Program-made: the position numbers and the translations under genes
In this document: positions 23,035-30,219 of the stretch, one piece after another
Layout: the number at the start of each line of letters is the position of its first letter
Position numbering within the stretch: position 1 is the stretch's first letter
Notes under the pieces: model-generated
What the model saw: only the letters and a program-made list of their open reading frames with translations
The model's database searches: none
Told to the model about the DNA's origin: nothing
Source: Cupriavidus pampae
GTDB taxonomy: Bacteria > Pseudomonadota > Gammaproteobacteria > Burkholderiales > Burkholderiaceae
DNA: 64,000 nucleotides
NCBI RefSeq assembly: GCF_914271485.1
Contig: NZ_CAJZAG010000012.1
Location: 62,001 to 126,000, forward strand
Direction: 5' to 3'

Positions 23035-23054
23035 TTCTTACCGTTCGGGAAGAA
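23035..23054. promoter_or_regulatory. hipBA operator O1
   Basis: TTCTTACCG-TTCGGGAAGAA, a 20-bp palindrome; starts 18 bp upstream of hipB. First of four sites at an exact 50-bp pitch. Confidence 0.75.
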
Positions 23055-23084
23055 TAGCTCCGCGCAGGCGGCTTCACAACGGAA

Positions 23085-23104
23085 TTCTTCCCGAACGGGA
23101 AGAA
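23085..23104. promoter_or_regulatory. hipBA operator O2
   Basis: TTCTTCCCG-AACGGGAAGAA, the most symmetrical copy; starts exactly 50 bp from O1. Confidence 0.75.
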
Positions 23105-23134
23105 TTACATCCAATTCACGTTCACGCAACAGTT

Positions 23135-23154
23135 TTCTTCCCGTACGGGAAGAT
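23135..23154. promoter_or_regulatory. hipBA operator O3
   Basis: TTCTTCCCG-TACGGGAAGAT; starts exactly 50 bp from O2. Confidence 0.7.
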
Positions 23155-23184
23155 TCAGGACACAACGGACCGATGCGACGCTTT

Positions 23185-23204
23185 TTCTTACCGTACGGGA
23201 AGTT
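23185..23204. promoter_or_regulatory. hipBA operator O4
   Basis: TTCTTACCG-TACGGGAAGTT; starts exactly 50 bp from O3 and overlaps the 3' end of the SRAP gene. Confidence 0.7.
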
Positions 23205-23874
23205 CCGCCTGCGCGTCGTCCGCCTTGCGCCGGGCGGGGCGTGGCGCGGGCGCCGCCTCCATCTGCTCAGCGGGATACAGCTGAAAAAAGCTGCGAGCCT
23301 CGTCCGGGTGGCGACAATGCAGCCAGTCCTGCCATTGTCCGGCCGGCAGCATCACGACCGAGCGTTTCTCATGCCCGGGCGCATGCATCCTACTCATCAC
23401 AGCATGAGTGTCGGCATTGACGGTAATCATGGTCATTGAGAGGAAACCATCCGGCCACTCCCGCCACAAGCCCGCTATCCCGAACACTGGTTGGTCCTTG
23501 AGCCAAATCCCATAGCGCACCGAGCGTTTTCCCTCCAGCCCGTTCGTCGGCTCGTAGCACGGCTCGAAGACACGCTGGGCCGGAATCACGCAGTACTGCC
23601 CGGCCTTCCACGGCCCGGAGAACGTGCGGCGCTCGCCCAGCGTCTCGCTGCGCGCATTGGTGGTGTCAAACCGCTTCACCCCCGGGGGAATCCGCGACTT
23701 CGGTACCAGCCCGAAGTTGGCCACGCTCGCGCAGGGCCGCCCCGCGCTGTCCAGCCGAACGATCGGCGCCATGTAGTCCGGCCACGTCTCCGTCGGATAG
23801 TCCAACGCCGGCGGTTCCACCCCATACACGTCCCGCAGCAGCTGCGCCTGCACCGGCAGGTAGTTGTTGCACAT
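23188..23874 (-). CDS. SRAP-domain peptidase (YedK/HMCES family)
   Basis: 228 residues from MCNNYLPV; this start is fixed because Cys2, exposed after Met removal, is the catalytic nucleophile. Other family residues: Asn73 in TTNARSE, Glu104 in RVFEP, His164 in SRMHAPGHEKR. SRAP proteins form a stable thiazolidine link with abasic sites in single-stranded DNA, protecting them during replication. A GGAGACGGAG stretch precedes the ATG. A role in guarding single-stranded DNA during transfer is inference. Confidence 0.9.
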   Translation of the reverse strand: MCNNYLPVQAQLLRDVYGVEPPALDYPTETWPDYMAPIVRLDSAGRPCASVANFGLVPKSRIPPGVKRFDTTNARSETLGERRTFSGPWKAGQYCVIPAQRVFEPCYEPTNGLEGKRSVRYGIWLKDQPVFGIAGLWREWPDGFLSMTMITVNADTHAVMSRMHAPGHEKRSVVMLPAGQWQDWLHCRHPDEARSFFQLYPAEQMEAAPAPRPARRKADDAQAELPVR

Positions 23875-24038
23875 CGCTCCGTCTCCCATACCGTCCATGA
23901 CGGCCCCAGTATGCCCGACGCACGCGCCGCAGGTGAGCACCGTGGCTATGCACCACACCCCCACCAGAGCCGCAGGCAGCAGCTGCAGCGCAGCAGGAAT
24001 TCGCCCTGCCTGAGGCATTCGGATGAAAGTCCTTGCAT

Positions 24039-24053
24039 ATACTCTCTGAGTAT
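24039..24053. promoter_or_regulatory. Operator ATACTC-TCT-GAGTAT (site 5) in a promoter
   Basis: TTGCAT, 17-bp spacer with the dyad, TATTGT. 70 bp upstream of the first gene (24123) of the long plus-strand cluster. Confidence 0.8.
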
Positions 24054-24122
24054 ATTATTGTCCGACCTAACAACGCGCCGCCGAGTCCGGCGCACCCTGC
24101 ACCAGACGACGAGGAAAATGCC

Positions 24123-24569
24123 ATGGATTTGACCCAACTCACCGCCGCCAAGCAGCAACTGGTGAACGATGCCATCGCCGCCGGTTTCACGGCCAAGCAC
24201 TACGAGGGGCACGTCGATCTGATACGCTACAGCCAGCACAAGAAGCCGCAGGCATTGGTCGCGCTGCGCGTCTGGGCCAACGGCACCGCGTTTGACGCAA
24301 AGTTGGATCTCGCCGCCGCCAAGTCGATCCGCAATGTAGACGACATGCGGGCCTTCCTGAAGCTCGCGCCGATCGAGACCCCGCTACAGCGGCTGATCCG
24401 CACCGTCGAAGAGACCTTCAAGGCGGGCCACGCGCACGCCTACATCGAGACCGGCCGCTACAAACCGTTTTCCGTGGCCGGTGTGCGTGCCTTGCAACGT
24501 CGCGGCTACCGTGCCGATATCGCGAAGCCGGGATCCGGCATCTATTACGTCTACCCAAAAGCCTCCTGA
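24123..24569 (+). CDS. Hypothetical protein, 148 residues
   Basis: GAGGAAAA precedes the ATG (MDLTQLTAAKQQLVN). Helical N-terminus, then RYSQHKKPQALVALRVW, and a C-terminal KPGSGIYYVYPKAS. It is the first gene after operator site 5 and probably the promoter-proximal member of a cluster reaching 29658. Family unknown. Confidence 0.6.
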   Translation: MDLTQLTAAKQQLVNDAIAAGFTAKHYEGHVDLIRYSQHKKPQALVALRVWANGTAFDAKLDLAAAKSIRNVDDMRAFLKLAPIETPLQRLIRTVEETFKAGHAHAYIETGRYKPFSVAGVRALQRRGYRADIAKPGSGIYYVYPKAS

Positions 24570-24623
24570 GCGTTGCCGATTGCACGCTGCGTGCCACGGC
24601 GTGCCATTGCCCCCCCACTTCCC

Positions 24624-25172
24624 ATGCATACCCCCATGATCCTCGCCCGCGACGCCCTCGACTTCATTGTCGTCAACGACACCACCCGCCATGCGGTCGC
24701 TGCCTTCATGCTGCCCAGCGATGCGCTGGCCTGCGTGCAGACCTTGCTGAGCAAGCCCGGCGACAGCCGCTATGCCATCGAGAACGCCGACGGTTCGCCG
24801 GTCAGCACCGCCCTCTGTGAGAGGGTTGAGGCGCTGCACCTTGCCAAGCAGGCGGGCACGCTGGCCGCGCCGCGCCTGTTCACGATCTTTGAGGCGACGG
24901 CCATCGCCGACCGCGAGACATTCACGTTCGCAACGGTGTACGTGGCGGGCTGCACCCCCGAAGACGCGACGGCGCGGTACCGCGCGCGCACCCGTGCGGA
25001 TGCGGCATGGATCGCGAACGACGGCGGCAAGGATCTGGCCGCCGTGCGCGCCGCCAATGATGCAGTCGAGATGACGTGGGACGCGCTGCGCGCGTGGGAA
25101 ACCGGTCAGACCGCGCCCCAGTTCGACGCCGGCCAGCAACGGCCCGCCCCAGTCACTGAGATCCGGCTCTGA
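24624..25172 (+). CDS. Hypothetical protein, 182 residues
   Basis: Starts MHTPMILARDALDF (a second ATG four codons on is possible). Ala-rich with two similar-looking halves of strand-helix pattern; contains CTPEDATARYRARTRADAA. No signal or membrane segment. Six bases from the next gene; same transcript. Family unknown. Confidence 0.55.
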   Translation: MHTPMILARDALDFIVVNDTTRHAVAAFMLPSDALACVQTLLSKPGDSRYAIENADGSPVSTALCERVEALHLAKQAGTLAAPRLFTIFEATAIADRETFTFATVYVAGCTPEDATARYRARTRADAAWIANDGGKDLAAVRAANDAVEMTWDALRAWETGQTAPQFDAGQQRPAPVTEIRL

Positions 25173-25177
25173 ACGCC

Positions 25178-25444
25178 ATGCAAGAACCCAAGCTCCTGTC
25201 CATGCTCACGCCGGCCCAGTTCGAAGTACTGGGGCGCGCCGACGCCCTGCTCGCCAGCGCAGGGCTGCCCAGCGCCAGCTGCCTGCTCGCCCTCTTGGCC
25301 ATTGCGCGTGGCCACGTGATGGCGCCCGCCGGCGGCCATGATGCCGTGCGTGATGTGCTGGATCTGGTCGAGCAGATTGATTTCGTGCTCGCCGGCGTCC
25401 CGGTACCCGGGATGACCACCCGGCCCTCTCCGGTCCTGCACTGA
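25178..25444 (+). CDS. Hypothetical helical protein, 88 residues
   Basis: Begins MQEPKLLSMLTPAQFE. Predicted all-helical with a hydrophobic helix SCLLALLAIARGHV. Follows the 182-residue gene closely. Family unknown. Confidence 0.55.
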   Translation: MQEPKLLSMLTPAQFEVLGRADALLASAGLPSASCLLALLAIARGHVMAPAGGHDAVRDVLDLVEQIDFVLAGVPVPGMTTRPSPVLH

Positions 25445-25542
25445 TCGTGCCCCAAGGCAGCCTGCCAATTTCTGCACAAAGACAGGCTGCCGCACCGCAT
25501 CCTTGCGCCATCCGCTCAGCACTCTCCGCTTGACACACCACC

Positions 25543-25824
25543 ATGCAAATCGAAGAGAAATTCCACCGCCGCCCCGTCAAGGACTTGCTCGATGTCGGCC
25601 TGCCCTCGGTGCATACGGGCCCGCCCTACCCGCTGGGGATTGAGGTGTCCTTCCGCGACGGCGACTTGGTCACCGGCCGCCGGCTGCGCGTGCACATGAC
25701 GCCGCACGAGGCGCTCGCGCATGCGGCCGAACTCATCAAGGCCGCGAGCGCCGCGCTTGACGGCCAGCACCTCGCGCTCACGCAGGCGCTCGCGCGTGCC
25801 GGGCAGGCGCAGCCTCCCGCGTGA
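25543..25824 (+). CDS. Hypothetical protein, 93 residues
   Basis: Begins MQIEEKFHRRPVKD. N-terminal beta segment GIEVSFRDGDLVTGRRLRV, then a long Ala-rich helix. Lies 98 bp after the previous gene. Family unknown. Confidence 0.55.
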   Translation: MQIEEKFHRRPVKDLLDVGLPSVHTGPPYPLGIEVSFRDGDLVTGRRLRVHMTPHEALAHAAELIKAASAALDGQHLALTQALARAGQAQPPA

Positions 25825-25834
25825 CAGGTGATGC

Positions 25835-25858
25835 CTCGTAACAGGCGTGCTTTCCGGG
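25835..25858. repeat. Intergenic dyad CTCGTAA-N9-TTTCCGGG (copy D)
   Basis: Strong copy in the gap after the stop at 25824. Extended similarity (GCCTCGTAAC and CTGGCGCACG) with copy G. Confidence 0.7.
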
Positions 25859-25968
25859 TGCTGGCGCACGGCGGTCTTTTTGATGAGGCACTGGCCGCCG
25901 CCGCAGCCCGGCGCCCTGCGATAATGGCGCTCAAGCGTCCCTACCCGACCTCGTTCCCGATTCCCACC

Positions 25969-26193
25969 ATGGCCCGTTCGCGTCCGCTGCACCCCGTCAA
26001 ACTTGTCCTGCTATGCGCCATCACCGGCACCTGCATGGCACTGCTGCTGTGCGGGCTCGGCCAGAGCGAGCCCGTGACCGACGCGGTCCAGCACGAGGTG
26101 CGCTGCCTGCGCGCCCACACGCCGGATGCCGCCTTCGGCCTCGCCCGCGCGCTGTGCCGCGCCGACGTCCCCGGTTTCTCGGCCCAACGCTAA
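25969..26193 (+). CDS. 74-residue single-pass membrane protein
   Basis: Starts MARSRPLHPVKLV (an ATG at 25924 is an alternative). One membrane helix at about residues 10-30, then a short exported or cytosolic tail with two Cys. Function unknown. Confidence 0.45.
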   Translation: MARSRPLHPVKLVLLCAITGTCMALLLCGLGQSEPVTDAVQHEVRCLRAHTPDAAFGLARALCRADVPGFSAQR

Positions 26194-26235
26194 TGGGTAC
26201 CCACCCCAACGGCACGAATCTTTGAAGGGCTTGAG

Positions 26236-26252
26236 AGTATCGTTTTGATACT
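26236..26252. promoter_or_regulatory. Palindrome AGTATC-GTTTT-GATACT
   Basis: Perfect 6+6 dyad, 58 bp before the ATG at 26311, in an AT-rich patch. Different from the ATACTC-N3-GAGTAT class; likely an operator of another regulator. Confidence 0.5.
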
Positions 26253-26310
26253 TTAAACTGAGAGGTATGAGGGGTGTCGTTGCGCCCCAACCATGCATCC
26301 CGAACCGTAC

Positions 26311-26877
26311 ATGAGCGATTCCGACAAGAAACTCACACTGGCCGCCGTCAACGCCGTCGTCAAGGCACGTGGCGTCAACGCGATCCTCTATCGGGCGCAC
26401 GAGGGCTACTACTACTTCGAGGGACCAGATGTGCAGTGGGCCTACGCGGCATCGGTGCCCGTCTACCGGCTCAATCACCTGACCATGGAACAATGGATGT
26501 CCTCGCTCGACGAAATCATCCGCGACAACAACGCAAGACGCCCGGAAGGCGAGCCCGAGGTCGTGGCCACGCCCGCCCCGACGCCGTGGCTGCACCGCGT
26601 GGTGACCCTGCGGCCAACCAGCGGTGCTTACCAAACGCCGCGCACGGCGCGCGTCGTGGCGGAGACCGACAAGCGCGTGCAGGTCCAGATGGAGGACTCC
26701 GGCCGCAAGATGACGTTTTCCAAGGCGGACGGCGTGCCCGTCACCAAGGTCGAGCGTGAAGAATTCCCGCGCTACGTGATGGAACTGCCGGGCGCCGAGG
26801 CCACTGCGAAAGCGCAGCCTGCCGCGCCGACCCTGCCAACCCCGCCGACGTCCGCCGGCCCGGATTTGAACATGTAA
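26311..26877 (+). CDS. Hypothetical protein, 188 residues
   Basis: Starts MSDSDKKLTLAAV (an ATG at 26293 is possible). N-terminal ~70 residues look like a small alpha/beta domain (AHEGYYYFEGPDVQWAY), then a linker, a beta-rich middle (RVVAETDKRVQVQMEDSG), and a Pro/Ala-rich disordered tail. Preceded by the AGTATC palindrome. Family unknown. Confidence 0.6.
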   Translation: MSDSDKKLTLAAVNAVVKARGVNAILYRAHEGYYYFEGPDVQWAYAASVPVYRLNHLTMEQWMSSLDEIIRDNNARRPEGEPEVVATPAPTPWLHRVVTLRPTSGAYQTPRTARVVAETDKRVQVQMEDSGRKMTFSKADGVPVTKVEREEFPRYVMELPGAEATAKAQPAAPTLPTPPTSAGPDLNM

Positions 26878-26881
26878 CGCC

Positions 26882-27385
26882 ATGGCCCCCGTTGCGCCAA
26901 CGCGGCTGAACTCCGCCCAGTGGGTCGACACGCTGTCCAAGGCGGAACAGCAGGCCGTGATCGACAAGTATCGAATAGTCCAGTCATGGATCCATGACTT
27001 TGCGGCCCAACTTGGCAGGCGTCGCGGGCCCACCCTCAAGATCTCGCATTACCGCTCGTACTACCATCGCTGGCGCAACGTCATCGCGGTCCCAGCCCGT
27101 ACGCTGATGCTGGCAGACGAGCGCCTGTTGCGGATCCTCCTCGCCCACGAATGCGGTCACTTCGCACGACGCTGGATCTCGATGCTGGCCCTCACCGAGC
27201 GCGCCTACCAGCGCGAGGAGATGCTCGCCGATCAGGCTGCGATGCGCCTGACCGTCGCCACACAAGCCGAGCTGGACGCGGCCGTTCGCGAGATCGCCCG
27301 GCTCGAAGAGGAAATGGATAGCGACGAGTTGGAGGCCTACATCGCCATCCGTCGACGACTGCAGCAACCCACCCGTTCCCGCTGA
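26882..27385 (+). CDS. Zinc metallopeptidase-like protein (HExxH)
   Basis: 167 residues. LLAHECGHFARRW holds an HExxH site (His89, Glu90, His93), followed 20 residues later by REEMLADQAA, whose EExxAD pattern supplies the third ligand as in M48 and related gluzincins. No signal peptide or membrane segment, so a cytosolic protease. It starts 4 bases after the preceding stop. Substrate unknown. Confidence 0.7.
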   Translation: MAPVAPTRLNSAQWVDTLSKAEQQAVIDKYRIVQSWIHDFAAQLGRRRGPTLKISHYRSYYHRWRNVIAVPARTLMLADERLLRILLAHECGHFARRWISMLALTERAYQREEMLADQAAMRLTVATQAELDAAVREIARLEEEMDSDELEAYIAIRRRLQQPTRSR

Positions 27386-27457
27386 ATCGCGCTGTATTGC
27401 GAATTCGCCACCGCTTCGAAGGCTGACACCGCGCTACAACCGCCGACACCACCGACC

Positions 27458-27877
27458 ATGCCCAATCCCTCGCAGACCCCATCCCGGCGCGGCGGTCGAC
27501 CCTCCCGCCGCAGCCAACAACTCGAAGCGCTGTTCGCACTGGATGAACGACGCCAGCGCGGCGCGCTCAGCGAGCGCGAACTGTCCGAGTTCACCACGGC
27601 GCGTGACGCGCTGTTTGCCGAGGCAGGCGCCTCGCCTGTGGCGCGCCAGCTGCACGACCCCATAACGCTGGCCAGCATCCTCAAGGCCGACGGCGCGCAG
27701 CTTCAGCCGGCCGAGTTCGCGGCGGTGGTCGCCGCACTCATGCAATCTCCTGAACCCCTGAAGCTGTTCACGGCATTGAAGACCATTCAGCGGACCCATC
27801 TGACCACCAGCATGCCCGCTGCCGCCACCGGCACCACTGCGGGCACGGCAGCGCCGACCGGCGAGGCGCAAGCGTGA
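27458..27877 (+). CDS. Hypothetical protein, 139 residues
   Basis: Basic N-terminus (RRGGRPSRRSQQ), helical middle with AEFAAVVAALMQSPEP, and a Thr/Ala-rich tail. The last codon overlaps the GTG start of the next gene, so the two are coupled. Family unknown. Confidence 0.6.
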   Translation: MPNPSQTPSRRGGRPSRRSQQLEALFALDERRQRGALSERELSEFTTARDALFAEAGASPVARQLHDPITLASILKADGAQLQPAEFAAVVAALMQSPEPLKLFTALKTIQRTHLTTSMPAAATGTTAGTAAPTGEAQA

Positions 27878-29658
27878 ACACTGCGCCCTTGCGTCAGTAC
27901 CGCGCCCCGCAGGTCGCGCCCGGCGATAACCTCGTGTGCGCCGTGGCCGGCGAGGTGGAAGTCGAGACGTTCACCCACGGCGCCATCAGGTGGCCCATTT
28001 CCACGGCCCTGAAAATCATTTTCTGCGGCGATTTGCTCGACGCGCTGGAGAATGACTCCGTTGACGTCATCGTGCAGGTCTGGGAAGTTTCGCCCACCAA
28101 GGTCTACGAATGGCGCAAGCTGCTCGGCATCCGGGGCCATTCCCCCGGCAGGCCGCGAACGGCAGCCCCGCGCAAGCCGGGCGCCCCCCGCCTTCCCGCC
28201 GGTGGCCAGCGCGCCGCGCACGCCGGCGCCGATTCGCCGCCCGTGCCCATGCCGCGCTATACCGCACCCGACGTGCGCGTCGGCGACACGCTGCACTGTG
28301 CGTTGGCCGGCGACGTCATCGTGGCGGGCTTCTGGAAGGCCTCGGAATTGCGCTGGCCCATGCATCGGAGAGCTGCCCACGGCTCGATGTCGCTGATCTA
28401 CTGCGGCGACCTGCTTCGCGCCCTGAATGAGTTGCACGTCGAGTCACTGAGCGCCCTGTGGGGCGTGCGAGCCGTGACCGTCCGGGCATGGCGACGCGCA
28501 CTGGGAATCCCCGCATCAGATGCGACGCGACTGCGACCGTCAGTGCCGGCGCCATTCCGCGCGCCTCAACGTTGCGAGGCCGCGATCGGCGATACTCTCA
28601 CGTGCGCCATCGCAGGCCCCTCGCGGGTCGTAGCCATCGGCCCCGCGCCGCTCGCGTGGCCGCTGCGCGCGGGCACCGACCAACACGAACCCATTTTTTG
28701 CGGAGAACTGCCGGCCTATGTGCTGACCGCCCCGCTGCACGAAGTCGCGCGCGTGCTCGATGTCACAGCGGCCACCGTGCGCGACTGGCGGGCGGCGCTT
28801 AACCCGGCCGTCAAGCCACCCGCAGGCCGTGCACAAGACCCCGCGTGGCAGGCGGCGATCGCCGATCCAGCGCAATCCATCCAGTCCATTGCCGCACAGT
28901 TTGGCGTGCGCCCGGCGGAGGTCGGCCGCGCGCGCGCCGCACTGGCGCGCCGCGCCCGCGTGCCCAATCGAGGCGCGTACCCCGGTCACACCACGATCGA
29001 CACCCTGCTGGCCTGCTGGCCAATGTCCGCCCGGTGGATTGCCCATCGCTGCGACCTGCTGGTCCGCGAACTCGCCGGGTACCGGGAGCGCAAAACATCG
29101 CTGGCACCGGCGGCTTACCGGGCCCTGTGCGCACTGCTCGCGCTAAGCGAGGCCGACGGGGCCAACGATGCCGACGGCCCGTTGCCCTTGCCAGCGGGCC
29201 GCTATGTGCTGCTCGCCAGCGACACGGCCGAGGAAGTGGTCGAGGCCTACAACCTGCTGTCGTGGGACGGAAACGTTGGCTTCTGCGCCGAGCTGGTCAC
29301 CGAAGCGCCCGCGCATGCCGATAACGAATTTCGCTATCTGGTCTTCAGCGCCCCCGGCCGCTTCGCCCCACACCTAATCGTTTTCCCCCGCGAGGGGCCC
29401 AGCGTGGACCTGCTCGACGAGCCCGAAGGGGATCGCTCCCTGACCGGCTATCGCGGCACGTTCCCGGTGGACGCCGACACCTTTGCACTGGTGGCCGGCG
29501 AGTGGGAGCGTGTCATGACCGATGCGAGCCTTGCCAGCCGCGCCTTTGCCCACGGCCGCGATGTGGCACTCCTCGCCAAGCTGCAGGAGGCGGCCCGTTA
29601 TTTCCTCGCCCACCTGCCAGCCACATATTCCTCTGACATCATCTCAGACCTGATGTAG
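27874..29658 (+). CDS. Three-module HTH-repeat protein
   Basis: 594 residues from GTG. A ~85-100-residue module occurs three times: residues about 9-86, 128-209 and 228-310. Each has GD-x-L-x-C-A-x-A-G, then a strand ending WP, then I-x/Y-CG-D/E-L, and closes with a helix-turn-helix-like V-x-x-x-W/L-x-V-x-x-x-x-V-x-x-W-R-x-x-L (e.g. VYEWRKLLGI, VRAWRRALGI, VRDWRAALN). A further HTH-like stretch follows (SIAAQFGVRPAEVGRARAAL), then an unrelated C-terminal domain. Proteins with a single such module exist; three in a row is unusual. Likely binds DNA; role unknown. Confidence 0.65.
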   Translation: MNTAPLRQYRAPQVAPGDNLVCAVAGEVEVETFTHGAIRWPISTALKIIFCGDLLDALENDSVDVIVQVWEVSPTKVYEWRKLLGIRGHSPGRPRTAAPRKPGAPRLPAGGQRAAHAGADSPPVPMPRYTAPDVRVGDTLHCALAGDVIVAGFWKASELRWPMHRRAAHGSMSLIYCGDLLRALNELHVESLSALWGVRAVTVRAWRRALGIPASDATRLRPSVPAPFRAPQRCEAAIGDTLTCAIAGPSRVVAIGPAPLAWPLRAGTDQHEPIFCGELPAYVLTAPLHEVARVLDVTAATVRDWRAALNPAVKPPAGRAQDPAWQAAIADPAQSIQSIAAQFGVRPAEVGRARAALARRARVPNRGAYPGHTTIDTLLACWPMSARWIAHRCDLLVRELAGYRERKTSLAPAAYRALCALLALSEADGANDADGPLPLPAGRYVLLASDTAEEVVEAYNLLSWDGNVGFCAELVTEAPAHADNEFRYLVFSAPGRFAPHLIVFPREGPSVDLLDEPEGDRSLTGYRGTFPVDADTFALVAGEWERVMTDASLASRAFAHGRDVALLAKLQEAARYFLAHLPATYSSDIISDLM

Positions 29659-29715
29659 ACGGCAGTGGGGCCTGCCGCCTCGGTAACGGGAACGCGCCCC
29701 TTGCGCGGGGCGCGT

Positions 29716-29740
29716 CTCGGAACGGGAGAGCTTTCCGGGG
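29716..29740. repeat. Intergenic dyad CTCGGAA-N9-TTTCCGGG (copy E)
   Basis: Strong copy directly after a GC hairpin; a partial direct repeat (CTCGGTAACGGGA) lies about 35 bp before it. Confidence 0.7.
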
Positions 29741-29920
29741 GGACAGCATCTGGCCGCCGGCCTGCGCGACCCCTCGCTCTTCCTGCCTCTACGCGTCTAC
29801 ACCTCCCCACCTGCCCTGTCCCAGCTGGCCCTGTTGCTGCTGCGCCCCGGACCGGGCGAACGACGACGACGGCGGCACGGCGCGACGCGGTACGCCCAGT
29901 TTTCAAAAAACTCTTGCGCT

Positions 29921-29935
29921 ATACTCTGTGAGTAT
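29921..29935. promoter_or_regulatory. Operator ATACTC-TGT-GAGTAT (site 6)
   Basis: Perfect dyad 42 bp before the ATG at 29977. TTGCGC lies 17 bp before TTAATC around it, a weaker version of the same promoter layout. Confidence 0.75.
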
Positions 29936-29976
29936 ATTAATCTCTTTCGAAACGACACACCCGAAGGGGATGCACG

Positions 29977-30198
29977 ATGAAGGCAGCGCAAATCAAGACC
30001 GTGGTGAGCGAACTGGTTGACCGTATCGAGTGGACCGATTTGCGGCGCGGCAAGATGCATATCCGCCAAGGCGCGAATGTGTACCTGATCGACGTGGCCG
30101 GTCTGCCCGATGCCGCGCACATTGCCCGCATGGTGGCCGATGCCCCGCGCTACGCGCTGAATCTGATTCACGTCGCCGGCAGCCAGTACGCCGTCTGA
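29977..30198 (+). CDS. 73-residue protein, unknown
   Basis: Begins MKAAQIKTVVSELVD, GGGGAT upstream. Compact helix-strand pattern (RRGKMHIRQGANVYLIDV) ending VAGSQYAV. It is the first gene after operator site 6 and is followed after 21 bp by the DGQHR protein, suggesting joint expression. Confidence 0.6.
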   Translation: MKAAQIKTVVSELVDRIEWTDLRRGKMHIRQGANVYLIDVAGLPDAAHIARMVADAPRYALNLIHVAGSQYAV

Positions 30199-30219
30199 CC
30201 ACCCCACACGAAACCGCTC

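Larger units (their letters stand above)
29659..29976. other. Gene-free regulatory stretch
   Basis: 318 bases between two plus-strand genes. It contains a hairpin (GCGCCCC/GGGGCGC, 29690-29714), dyad copy E and operator site 6. No reading frame with support. Confidence 0.6.

Noticed and set aside
22737..23165. 580-residue reading frame extending HipA upstream through hipB
   Set aside because: The added part lies in a different frame of hipB and reads across the operator palindromes; the HipA family start at 22736 and the antitoxin-first order are standard.
23035..23204. Array of 20-bp repeats with 30-bp spacers resembling a tiny CRISPR
   Set aside because: The repeats are palindromic operators directly upstream of hipB, the copies are not identical, and there are no cas genes.
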